From positions 1,302,001-1,366,000 of the forward strand of contig JAPQWV010000127.1 of NCBI GenBank assembly GCA_027422505.1: 64,000 bases of DNA, read 5' to 3'. Made by a program: the position numbers and the translations under genes. How positions within the stretch are numbered: the first letter of the stretch is position 1; each line of letters starts with the position of its first letter. Below the pieces are notes generated by a model. The model was not told the DNA's origin and searched no databases. It worked only from the letters and a program-made list of their open reading frames with translations. The stretch comes from Craterostigma plantagineum. Lineage: Eukaryota > Streptophyta > Magnoliopsida > Lamiales > Linderniaceae. Positions 36,013 through 46,823 of the stretch are shown here, in pieces.

Positions 36013-38842
36013 CTAGTTACCCGGCGGTGCAGTTGCCGCCCACGAAGGAGGTAGCCTGGTGGATGTCGGCAGTGCTCGGACATTAACGTCGATCGGATAG
36101 AGACGGTACTCAATGTCGAGCTCTTTGAATATTTCAACCATCTCTTCAATCAGAAGGGCTCTTCTCTTCCATTTGTCTCCCATGTTTTGGTGGTTCATTC
36201 GATGCCTCATCCACACAGCGAGCTTCACTAAGTTCAAACCATCCAAGTTCATCAGAACCACGGCAGGCTCTGGGTACCAATAATCGTTCTTCTTCTCAAT
36301 GTAGCTGCGTTAAATTTATGATTTTTTGCAGCGTTAGAGAAAGGAACGATGAATTCTGAGTATGAATGTGAAATCGACTGTGTTTTGTGGGTTTTACCTA
36401 ATTATTCGCTGCTTCATGATACCGATCTTCTCTGCTGGCGTAGTGATGTGCACGGCGAACTCAACAGAGTCACCCATGTCAGGGCTTGGGTAGAAGTTCC
36501 CGATGGGCTTTGTCGCTAGGGTTACATTTGGATAGAAGATTTTCTGGTTGTCGTATCTCAGAAACACGGTCGTCATGATGTGCATTTCTTCCACAACCAT
36601 CTGATAATGATGATGATGAGTATTATTATTTATAGGTATGGACATGATAATTGATTGTGATTATATGTGTCTATATGATCGCTTACCTGGACCCCGTCAA
36701 CCTCACAGCGATCTCCAACATCGAAAGGATGCATTACAAAGACGAATATGATGGCTTCGAATATGGTTTTTAGGGTGTTCCCGAATATGAATGCCACGAT
36801 TACGATCTGAGAACTGATGTATAGCAGAAACTTGCCAGTTGAAATGTCCAGAATGACCAGGCAAATGATCAAGATGATCAGGCCCACTATAACATTAATG
36901 ATGCGGTGAAGTGTGTTCACAGCTGTTTTCGTATCGTTCAAGGTCAAGGCAAGAGCTTTTCGTTCTATAAATGCATTGACCTACGGAAACCAAATGAATG
37001 GATTAGCATGGTATTAATGCATCAGTCATGTTGAAGATCGATTGGTCTGACTGTGAAATAGAGAGTTTGTTACGTACCACCCAGTTTTTCAGGGATGCTT
37101 TACTTATCTTTTCGCTTTCTATCAGGTGCAAAGTTTTGACTGCCTCGTCTTCTGGCAAGAAACGCATCAGATCATGAAGATGGATGAAACTGCAATGATG
37201 GGGTATATAATATGGCCCTTCTCTAAACACGAAAATCTGATAATGGCATAGATATGTTCTATATTATATCAGGAGGAAAATGAGCTTACTTGGATCCAGG
37301 TTTGGCAACATTTCGAAATATTTTCCTGGCTGCACATTTGGCCTCAAATTCACTCTTAATCTGCGTCGCAGCCTCATCACCTTGCGAGCTATCAAGAACC
37401 TGTTCGTCCAATGTAGTTAAAAGCCCATTCTTGACGACCTTCATCAGTCGTTTCATCTTCCACGCAGAAACATTCTTGTGATTTAATCCGTGAAGCTGAT
37501 TTATCGATATGCCCTGGTCCTCTTGATCTTTGGCCATGTTCCCCGAGACCTTGAAGCTCAGCGATTTTAGCGGCCTCGGTGGCAAAGCCGACGCCCTCAG
37601 CTCAGGTGGCAAAGTAACGCCCGCATTTTGAAGTCTCCATACCTCAGCCATCGTCCTATCTTCTTCTTCCTGGTGGTTCTTGATCTCTATCAGTGGTGGG
37701 CCCGATAGGGTCTTGATCACGTACTGATTGAACAGAGACTCTTGTATACGGTCGAAGAAGGTGCTGACGTGGAACGACGAGGCGAGCACTTTGACTATGA
37801 GGGTCTTGACCAGCCAAAGTAGTGTCCCCACCAAGAGGCACACCATGAACTTGTCAACATACCTAAGGAACTTATTGCTGCCCTCAACTCTCTGATCGAA
37901 CATGGAATGCCAAGCGATTAAGAGAAGGCCCAGCCACAAGCAGTTCTGAACTGCCTTTCTCACTCCATAGACGAAGTACAGTATTCTTTTCCTCATCACA
38001 AAGTTCCTCTCTATGCAGAAGACGACTACTCTGATGCCCCAACCTGAAACCAACCTCCCACAAATCAACACGAGGATCAGAACCTCCCATTTCCAAATGC
38101 TGAGACCCCTAAGCTTTTGTCTCTTCCACTTTGAGATGGCTAGAGTAGACGCCAAAGCAGTCACTATCAATACGAGGCTAATCCATTCTAAGAGTACCAA
38201 AGCGTCGAACTTGGACTTAGTATATTCATCGGGGAGATCCTCATCAAACAGTGGGTCGTCCTCTTCTTCCTCAGCAGCTTTTCCCAACACGCCCGAGGCC
38301 CTGCCCAACATCCCCGATCGAATCGGGCCAGACTTGATAATCCCAGATTTTCTCTGAGGAAGAACCTCAGGTGGGTCGGCCAGCCTAGACTGTGTCTTGA
38401 GCCTGCCCAGCTGACTGAATCTTCGACGAACTGAGGTACACCTTAAAGCCTGACCCTCTGCGCCAGTGCCATGACCATGATTTTGTGTCCCCATGATGTT
38501 CGAAATTCTTTCCCTTCGGTTCTCTGACTCATCTGATGAAGAATCCTTATCGCCACTCTTGTTTTCTGGTTCGTCGGGTTTAATATCGACCACGCTTGGA
38601 CTCTGCGCCTGGAAAGAAACTCTTGGCTCCTTGGGAGTCAAGGTATCGTTTTTATGAGGGTCTTCGTATGATTCCCTATTGTGCTGCGAATTCCTTTGGC
38701 TGACACGATCATTGCGCAACTCATTCATTTCAAGATCCATGTCAAGGGTTATATCACCACCATTAGCCTTCTGCTCATTCAAGAACTGTCCAATGATCCT
38801 TGATGGTGGATCTTCGTGGAAATTAAATCCAGCACGTTGCAT
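36013..38842 (-). CDS. mechanosensitive ion channel protein, MSL10-like
   Basis: MscS-like plasma-membrane channel that opens on membrane tension. Five exons: 37290-38842, 37078-37189, 36687-36980, 36398-36600, 36013-36304, total 817 aa. A long soluble N-terminus (about 230 aa, with FDEDLPDEY) precedes helices near LVLLEWISLVLIVTALASTL, WKWEVLILVLICGRLVSG, CLWLGLLLIAW and DKFMVCLLVGTLLWLVKTLI. The loop NALSHRT-like stretch FDRIQESLFNQYVIKTLSGPP follows, then two C-terminal helices (VIVGLIILIICLVILDI; IVIVAFIFGNTLKTIFEAI). The MscS signature MHPFDVGDRCEVDGVQ and KIFYPNVTLATKPIGNFY are clear. Six predicted helices and the length fit the MSL4-10 group. The frame is intact. Confidence 0.92.
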
Positions 38843-39571
38843 GGAGAGTCTATTGTTAGTGATGGGATGGTTTCAAAGTGTCGATTTTTAAGAAAACCTC
38901 GTATTATTGCGACGAAGGCATAAGAGATGCATTTGATCTATGGGGATTCCTTAGTCTTTATTCAGCGTAGCATCCTTGATCATGTTGTAGTTCTTCTCCT
39001 TTGTGGGCTTCTGGTGAATCTTGTCTTTTTATTTCTTTCGCAAGAATTGTGGGATTTGAAAGATTATTTCCATTGATTATGCATGCTACACACACGCGCA
39101 CTAATGAATCAGTCAAGAACATCGATTTGTGCAAGGAAAAATAGGATCTTTTTGTGGTTCTAATTCTTGTTTTATTTATAGCATGTAATATTGACCAATA
39201 TGAGATCGCTTAGGTTATGGGAGTGTTGCTTCTCGTGGCCGCATAAGAAATAGCGCAATAAAATTATACGAAATTGTTACAAAATCCCATTTTGCGCAAA
39301 TGAGATTTGGGCTTTAATGAAATCCTCTCCTAGTCATCACCACAAATAACATAACACAATGTCACGACATCTACAAGTTACAACACAACACAAACTTCCA
39401 ATAGTTAAAACATCATCTCATAGTCACTTATTATCCATTTACTTGCTCGAAATTTTTTGCACGCTTGTATCACCAAGATCGTCCCACCTATAGTCTCCCA
39501 ATTCCTCGCCACGAGTATAAACATGCAAATACGGTCTACTTCCCGCTATATCACGGACACTATGGTCAGCA
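38843..39571. other. MSL promoter region and spacer
   Basis: Upstream of the MSL start. At its right end an inverted fragment of the neighbouring F-box/LRR pseudogene begins (39551-39588). Nothing else is recognised. Confidence 0.45.
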
Positions 39572-39688
39572 CTATTTCTGATCATCAAATGACCGACGAT
39601 GTGGTTCTATTACAGGGGAATCGCGAAGATCGAGATGGGTCAGGCCGAGAAGATGATCAGAAATAGTGCTGAACATAGTGTCCGTGAT
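39551..39688. repeat. 36-bp inverted repeat made of F-box/LRR coding sequence
   Basis: Plus-strand 39551-39588 encodes ITDTMVSTISDH, and 39653-39688 encodes the same stretch (ITDTMFSTISDH) on the minus strand. The arms differ at about one position with a spacer of about 64 bp. This suggests a tail-to-tail rearrangement of two related copies. Confidence 0.75.
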
Positions 39689-40951
39689 ACAGTCAACAGA
39701 AAGCCATAACTTCTGTAAATTCGGTAAGATGGACGGCTTGAGGTTCGTAGTGCATTGCAGTGGTCCTACAGCGGGGCTAAGCAGTTCGGTTACCGCTACT
39801 GCAGTTATGTAGCCAATTTCTAGAGAAGTTAGCTTTGAAGGGGCTAGAGCCCACACACGAGAAAAAAGTATGCCGTGGAAGAATGGAGACGCAAAACTTC
39901 AGAATCAGCATCTGCAAAACAATACAACACAACTGGGTCAGAAACCAACACCACCAATGGTCGGCTTAATAAAAAGGAAGTCATAAACTGCATTTGAGAT
40001 ATAAGAAATCTAACATGGTTTTCTTATACGAGGTTCACAAGTATAAATGCAGCGAAAACTGCACCAACAAAACAGCAGGAAGATCTACAATAATAGTGCA
40101 TATCACCTCAGTAGTCAGTAGACATGCAAACAGGCTAGAGAAAGAATCAAGATGCTACTTAATATCAACTACCACCAAGAGCTATGCCATACGACAATCG
40201 AAGTCAATTTTAAGATAAGACAAGAATCATACTTCCAATTGACTGCAGCCATTAAACAATGCCTCAAGATGCGCCACATCAAGCATCATCCCCCACTTCT
40301 CGGAAACAGAATTCAAGTACAAGAACCTGGCGGAGAGCATAAAAATCCAAGCCACCGCTCTGCGCTCATCTATCTAGATATACAAATTTTGGAGGGACAC
40401 AAAGTCTATATACAAGACGAAAAGAACCTTACTTGAGCTCCCTGCACTTATGTCCTACTGAGACAACTTAGTCCCGCTAAAAATGATGAGAATTACGAAG
40501 GTAAAATGATGAGAATTACTGAGACAACAGAGAGGGACGAAGGAGGATGTTGAGAAAGGACTCGTCCAGGCGCGAGCAATCCACCCTCGCGGTCCTCAAA
40601 TGCGAATTTTCCGTACCCAGAAACCGATTGACTATGTCCATCGTCGGGGAAATGTCCTTCAGTTTTAATGAGGAAAAAAACAACAAAATCGAACACGATC
40701 AGGAAAAACAAGCAAAACAACTTATAAATCAGATCATCGGTGAGAATTGACGCGTAGAGAGCTTACCAGCAGATGGAAGCTAGGTACGAAAGATTGGATC
40801 TGAGCGGCGCAGGAGGCGAACGACTTTGGAGGCCATGGATTGGATGGAGATGACGTCAAGCTTCGACATGATGGTCGCAATCAAAGAAAGGGGGAGCTTA
40901 TCAGACCTTGCGATGGATCTCCACCTTCTTCGATGAGCTGACGCTCGCCAT
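39572..40951 (-). pseudogene. decayed F-box/LRR gene (At4g02760-like)
   Basis: Pieces of an F-box/LRR protein follow in order on the minus strand. Exon 1 (about 40765-40951) carries SDKLPLSLIATIMSKLDVIS, then SFASCAAQIQSFVPSFHLL in another frame. Exon 2 (about 40445-40660) carries DISPTMDIVNRFLG, RTARVDCSRLDESFLNILL, a tandem duplication near 40480-40515 and GHKCRELK. Exon 3 (about 40230-40345) carries YLNSVSEKWGMMLDVAHLEA, and the last exon (to 39911) carries LAPSKLTSLEIGYITA and ISDHLLGLTHLDLRDSPVIE. At least two frameshifts in exon 1 (after SSSKK; after SMAS), an in-frame stop in exon 2, and loss of everything after DSPVIEP. Not functional as written. Confidence 0.7.
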
Positions 40952-41051
40952 TCCAGTGGAATGATCAATTGGGGACAAGTTTTTTCTTCGATTTTCAACT
41001 TAAGCTGCTTTGCGTTGCCTTTGAACTGAAGAGACTATTGTACTATGTATT

Positions 41052-41538
41052 AGCGGTCAGCGCGGTGTGGTTTGGGCGGGTTTTATCGAAATTTCAACCC
41101 GACCCAATGTATTGCGGTTCTTGAAAATTTACCCCAAACCCGATCATAAAAATCTTAACCCGATACGTTGCGGCTTGCTTGTGTTGGATTGGGTCGGGGC
41201 GGTTTTCGCGGTTTTTTCGATACTTTTTATCACGACGAAAGAACCACCATAGTAAGTAATGTAAAAATACATATCATAAACTTGGATCAAAAATAAAATA
41301 TACATAGTATAATGTCATCTTAACAAGAAACAATAGTAACAAGCAAAAGTCGGATAACTCACATTCCCGAGAATAGGAAAAAATATTAGTACTTCAAATC
41401 AAATGATTTTTTAATGTGTGTGTGTTACAATCGAAGGCCCGAGCCTCCCTTCCAACTTCTTTGTACTAACTTAGTGGCTATTAATATTTTATCTAATTGG
41501 CTTTCCTATTTTCATTTGGGTTTAGGGTTTAGGCTTTA

Positions 41539-41596
<58 letters not shown>

Positions 41597-42212
41597 ATGC
41601 TTATATTTTATTAAGCCCCAGGCCTTTGGTTAAACTGTCACTAATCTAATTAATATAGTCTGTCTATTGACCAATTATATCTCATATACAAAATAATTAT
41701 TTTTTAAAAAATAATATAAAATTAAAAAGATAACTACCCACTGCCCAATGTTTTTTAAAAAAATAATATAAAAAATAAAAAAAAATTATCCACTATCTTT
41801 TCCTGAAAAATCTAAATTTGGTATGTAATTTTATATTTAAATTATAATTTACACTATGTATTTTAGATAACATCAATATAGTATATGTTATGCACATGCA
41901 TTTGGGTATGCAGAATTACTAGTATATATTAATGCTTATGTCTTCCTAGCTAGACAATTTGAATTACTATTGGTACAACTATTTTATGAAATATTTTATA
42001 AAACATACATAGTAAAATTATTTTCTTAGTATATGCGGTTGAGTGCGGTTTTATGCGGTTTAAAAAATACAAATCCAAACCCGACCGCAAAATATGCGGT
42101 TTTATATTCTAAAACCCAAACCAACCCATCGACCCGTTAACCCGACACTTGCGGTCTGGGTTGGGTTGGGTCGATTGGGTGGGGCGGTCCGACGGGTTAA
42201 ATGCTCACCCCT
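41052..42212. mobile_element. hAT-like nonautonomous DNA transposon, about 1.16 kb
   Basis: The left end agcggtcagc and inverted right end aggggtgagc are similar. The element is flanked by the direct repeat actatgtatt (41042-41051 and 42213-42222, extending 2 more bases). Subterminal regions are full of gcggtttt / gggttgggt motifs, typical of plant hAT nonautonomous elements with TAGGGGTGAGC ends. The interior holds an AT tract (41544-41593), a short telomere-like run and a possible Helitron-like insertion. The repeat is longer than the 8 bp usual for hAT, so a Mutator-type origin remains possible. Confidence 0.6.
41544..41593. repeat. (TA)n microsatellite preceded by telomere-like units
   Basis: About 50 bp of TA dinucleotides. 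Immediately before it, at 41518-41543, lie three to four degenerate TTTAGGG units (gggtttagggtttaggc, tttagggttta). Confidence 0.9.
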
Positions 42213-42224
42213 ACTATGTATTAG

Positions 42225-42713
42225 TTTCTTTTTCCTATTCATATCGAAGACGTCATGAATCGTCTTCGGCGTCGACGAGTGCTGCAATGAATGTCCTAGA
42301 TGACGTGTGCACTCATTTATATTGTATAGTGTAGGAGATTGCTTATTTATTACATTATTAATGGGCCTGCGATTTGTTCATTAGTGCGGTTCCGTAACTA
42401 AACGGCCCATATCAATTTTTACAAGCTTCCCCTAATATTTTGGTATTTTAATTTTGACCCTATAGTTTTTCATATTACGCAATTTCCCCAAACGCACGAA
42501 AAACTACGAATTAGTACCCCCCAAAAGCAGAGTCCAGCCTCGAATTCATGGAAACAAAGAGAGACGAGGAAAAGCTAGCTGATAAGATAACACGCCAACC
42601 AGATGGATGATCCAATACAGGAAACGAAACGACAACATCAGTACAGTAGATGGTAATAAGAACGCAGAAGAACGAAACTCAATCCTTCCTACTTCTTCAA
42701 CTCGCTATCACGA
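42225..42713. other. dehydrin 3' flank, no other gene seen
   Basis: Between the hAT-like element and the dehydrin stop codon. Reading frames are short and unsupported. Confidence 0.45.
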
Positions 42714-43377
42714 TCAAGATTTGTGGTTCCCAGGTAACTTCTCCTTGATCTTGTCGATTATGCCCTTCTTCTCCTTTCCATCATCAGCATGAACTGAAGA
42801 AGAAGAAGATGGAGCTTGAGTCTCGACGACCTTGGCATCTTCACCGTGGTTCTTGCCGCCGGGCAGCTTCTCTTTGATCTTCTCCAAGAACCCTTTCTTC
42901 TCTTCCGCAATTTGCTGTTCTTCCATGGGGACGCACGTGTCGTTTTGAACGTGGGTACTCTCTTTTTTCCCAGGTAATTTCTCCTTGATGGACTCTCTCA
43001 GACCCGTCTTTTTCTTCTTCGTTTTCCGTTCACACCCTTCTCTTACTCCCTCTTCCTCCTCCTCGCTGGACTGCATACAAAGGTCATAGTTTTGCGTTCA
43101 GCTTAGTCTCAAGTTGCAGATTAACCAATCTTATATGAACGGAGATTTCATGGAAAAAAAAAACTTTTACAGAGCTGGAGTGGCTGTGACTACGGTGGAG
43201 CTCAGCCAAAGTATGCTGCTTGTCCTCCTTATCCGCCGTCCTGTTCGCCGTCACGACGACGTCATCCTTGTCGGCGTTGGTCTTCCCTCCCTTCTTCTTC
43301 AACAAGTCGAAGCATCCCCGCTCCTTTGTCTCCGCCAGAAACTCGCCGGCGGTGTCATTTGCTTGCTCTTGCGCCAT
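42714..43377 (-). CDS. acidic SK3-type dehydrin
   Basis: Intrinsically disordered LEA group 2 protein that protects membranes and proteins during drought and cold. Exons 43171-43377 and 42714-43070, total 187 aa. It starts [20 protein letters not shown]. The intron splits the S-segment ([18 protein letters not shown]), as is usual in SKn dehydrins. Three K-segments follow: [30 protein letters not shown] and [15 protein letters not shown]. The basic run RKTKKKK after the S-segment is a possible nuclear-localisation or PKKD-like patch. The ATG at 43377 is preferred over one 36 nt upstream because MAQEQ begins the conserved N-terminus. Two DRE/CRT cores lie about 190 bp upstream. Confidence 0.93.
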
Positions 43378-44472
43378 AGTTTTGGATGAAGTAAAAAGTA
43401 GTAGCTTGTGCAACTGAAAGTGAACGAGGCTACTGAATATATATATATATATACAAGTGGAGTTTGATGAAATCGAAGTGGGATTGCATCGATTTTAGTT
43501 ATTAAATAAAGAATCTGTACCGTTTAATCGATAGTAGTGAACGGAGAAAGTTAGGGCTTCGGGTCGGTTTGGACGGTCACCGACCACATAGTACGTTGCT
43601 CGGACAAACTCCCTTGGGCAAGTGAATTCAGGCATTGGTAGTCGGAAAAAGTTGGGAGCTTTTCCATGCCTTCTTAATGCTCTCTCTTATTTAATTGTGG
43701 GTAACGCCGAATATAATTTGAATCAACAAATAAGTGGGCGGCAAGTATATAATAAGTTTAGTAATTGGAAAAAAAAAAAGAAAAAAAAAAAGTTAACTAC
43801 TGACAAGTCCCATCCCATGGCCCCTCTATATCTTGTGATCTTGAAATTCAACTTCAATGATAATTTATTGAAGCTGGGCAGGTTAAGTTTTCTCATCATC
43901 TTTTTCCATGCATCGCTAAAGCAATAGGGAATATTCATTCACATTGCACTCATATTAGGGCTCGTAACCATTCTTCCGTATTTTCTTTGGTTCTACGACA
44001 AACAAGACTGAAGAAGACGGCCATGGAAGCTCCGAGGCATGCAGCATCTTGGCGTTATTTATCAAGAATGTTAGGATTCAAGCCGACCCCATGTGTAAAG
44101 AATAATCAAGCACAGAAAGAGTTATTCGACTTTCTCATATTCCGATATACATACATGGTGGGGGCTACTCTTTAAGAGAATCCTTATTAAAGTTCTCCGA
44201 ATTCCCTACAGTGCGTGGTAGCTTTATACATATGTTATATGCCATAAAGATGAATTTAAAGGCGCCACTCGACTCTATGGATATACTCGCCGATCCCTTC
44301 CCCCAATCTACCATAACTTATAATAATGCTGCAATAATATGATATGATAGCTCTTCCAAGTAACGGTGTAGAATCTTTCAAACGCACAAAAGAATCGGGG
44401 AAAGAAAAAACGAACCTTTAATATGATTTGGTGATTGATCGCTCCGTTTTCGCGCGGGTCGGGTCGGGTAGG
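43378..44472. other. divergent promoter region between dehydrin and second DUF632 gene
   Basis: Contains the TA stretch and DRE pair of the dehydrin, an A-rich run at 43770-43790 and the leader of the DUF632 gene. The small frame at 43987-44175 has no recognisable homology. Confidence 0.45.
43563..43584. promoter_or_regulatory. pair of inverted DRE/CRT cores (ACCGAC) upstream of the dehydrin
   Basis: GTCGGT at 43563-43568 and ACCGAC at 43579-43584 are the two orientations of the CBF/DREB binding core, about 186-207 bp upstream of the dehydrin ATG. A TA-rich stretch at 43440-43454 may act as the TATA box. CBF/DREB control of dehydrins is well known; binding here is inferred. Confidence 0.6.
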
Positions 44473-46597
44473 ATGGGGTGCGCGAATTCGAAGGTCGACG
44501 AGATGCCAGCCGTGCGCCTATGCCGCGAGCGCTGCGCGTTCCTCGACGAGGCCATACAGAAGCGCTACGCCCTCGCCGAGGCCCACGTGGCGTACCTCCG
44601 TTCGCTGAAGGCCGTCGGCGCCTCGCTGGAGGGTTTCTTGGGCAGCGATCCGCCGGACGCCGGAGATGGTTCGCCGGCGCCGGAGCCGTCACCGGCGGAG
44701 CTCAGCCTCGCCGGAGGAGTCGGGCGTACGGACGTCAGTTATATGAAGAAGAATCGAAAGGCGCATCCTTCTGTTATACACACTCAGCAGCAGCCCACGA
44801 CTGAAACTGTGTACGTGGGCGAACCAGCCTCATCCTCTTTTCCTTACCAAAGTACTAATCCCAACAATAACTACAACAGCACTGAAAAAGATGGCTTGGC
44901 ATCCTCCCAATTAGCACCGCCACCTCCGCCGCCGCCGCCTTCCAACTGGGATTTTCTCAATCCTTTCGAAAGCAGCTTGGAGGGGTATTATTACCCGTCT
45001 TACCCTCAAAGTCAAGACTCCACAGAGGTCAGAGAAAAGGAAGGTATCCCTGATTTAGAGGATGAGAATGAGGACGACCAAGTCGTAAAGGAAGTTATTG
45101 ATGATCAGAATTTCGCCGGCCGGCCCAAGCCACTGCCGGAGGAGGCTGAGACGGTTAGGGATGAGGTGGTGGACAAGAAGGTGGCCGGCGAACCCAAAGC
45201 TCTTGCTAGTACCTTGGGAGCTAAACCTCGGGCTGGAAGCAAATTGAAGGATGATATCGATGTAGTCGGAGAGATTCATCGAGAGTTCGAACGTGCCTCT
45301 GAGTCCTTAACCGAGCTTGCCGAGTTTCTCGAGGTTGAGAAGCTTCCACCTTACAAGAGAAAGCACGGCGTCCGTTACGGTAAAGCTTCAATCTTTATGC
45401 GCCATTTGCATCAAAATACGAAAGAAGCAGCTAGAGATTCGATTAGTCTATTCTGTACCGATCATTCTTTGCCTCTTTCTATGTAGCAGTTTACCCCAAG
45501 CTACTGCGTTTTCCGGCACTTTCCTCGGCCCTCAAAGGCTTGAACGGTGGTGATGAACCTGCCTTAGATGTGGACCATGAAATGGATTTGAGATCCAAGA
45601 ACCTATCCTCTGTATTACACAAGCTGCATCTGTGGGAGAAGAAACTGCACCAAGAAGTCAAGGTACATCAGCCAACGCTAAATTCTTTGTGTGTGTATAT
45701 GTGTCTAAGTTTCTCGGAGACCTCCAATGATGCTCGATTTGCAGGCCGAGGAGAAGCTGAGAACAATACACGAACGCAAGTCTCAGAAGCTGAAGCTACT
45801 CGACGAGAAGGGCGCAGAGGCTCATAAGGTCGATAACACTAAGGCTTCAGTCAGGAGTCTCTCCGCTAGAATCAACATTGCAATACAGGTGATTGATAAG
45901 ATCTCCATGAAGATAAACGCCTTGAGGGACGACGAAATGTGGCCGCAGCTTCGTGAATTCATCCAGCGGTTCGTACTATCGATCTAATTCGACCAATTGA
46001 GTTCTTTTTCTTGATCAATGTCTGTCGAATTTGTCGATTAGGTTAGCAGCAATGTGGAATTCCATGCTTGAGTGCAGCCGAAATCAGCGCCGAGCCATTG
46101 CAGAAGCCAAACGATTGGACTCCACGGCGCTGAGAAACCAATTCACGGAAGCTCAATTTGAGGCCGCCAGACAGCTCGAGCACGACGCCGTCGATTGGGC
46201 TCAGAGGTTCTCCGATTGGGTTGGGTCACAAAAGGAGTACGTGAGATCGATGCACCAATGGCTCATGAAATGCCTTCTCTACGTTCCCGAGGAAACCCTA
46301 GACGGTATCGTCCCGTTCTCTCCGGGTAGGATCGGCGCGCCGTCGGTCTTCGTGGTCTGCGACCATTGGTGGCAATCTCTGGATAGAATCTCCGAGAGGG
46401 AAGCCGTCGACTCCATGCGCGATTTCGCCTCTAACGTGCTTCAATTGTGGGATAGGGACAGAACGGAGAACGCCAAGGGCCTCCAGGCAAGTCTGCAGCG
46501 CGCTCTAGAGGCGGCGGAGAGGTTCGCCGCGAGCTCCGTTGAGGTTTACGAGGATCTTCTGCGTAGCATCGAATCGGAGCGTGATCAGCTGAGCTGA
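44473..46597 (+). CDS. DUF630/DUF632 (NRG2-like) protein, intact paralog
   Basis: Same family as the gene at 7.8-10.2 kb. Exons 44473-45379, 45490-45662, 45745-45968, 46042-46597, total 619 aa. The start at 44473 gives MGCANSKVDEMPAVRLCRER, with Gly2 for myristoylation; an in-frame ATG 45 nt upstream would mask it. DUF630 continues AIQKRYALAEAHVAYLRSL. A Pro-rich run (PPPPPPPP), then WDFLNPF and EVREKEGIPDLEDENEDDQ. DUF632 shows DIDVVGEIHREFERASES, HLWEKKLHQEVK, AAMWNSMLECSRNQRRAIAE and WAQRFSDWVGSQKEYVRSMH. The C-terminus ends soon after the last helix. Exon 1 encodes a GC-rich N-terminus. The intact reading frame here supports the view that the other copy has a one-base lesion. Confidence 0.9.
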
Positions 46598-46823
46598 GTC
46601 GAGCGTGTAATTTTCCGATTAAAGTGTATAATAAATAGAATGCAAATTCAATTACCATGGAGTATTAATTGGAGAAAATAAAGTATTGGAAAAATATAAT
46701 CTGAGTCACGTGCCGCGCGCATGACACAATAAAAGTCCTTGAGCTGCGATCTCAATTCTCAACGTAGGCGACAGTGTACGGAGGCAGCGTGGATTCTATC
46801 TACCAAAACATCATCATCTTGGG

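Noticed and set aside
43987..44175. 62-codon plus-strand frame near the dehydrin promoter
   Set aside because: No recognisable family, no splice context; likely chance.
44428..44472. Upstream in-frame ATG of the second DUF632 gene
   Set aside because: Would hide the conserved MGC myristoylation start at 44473.
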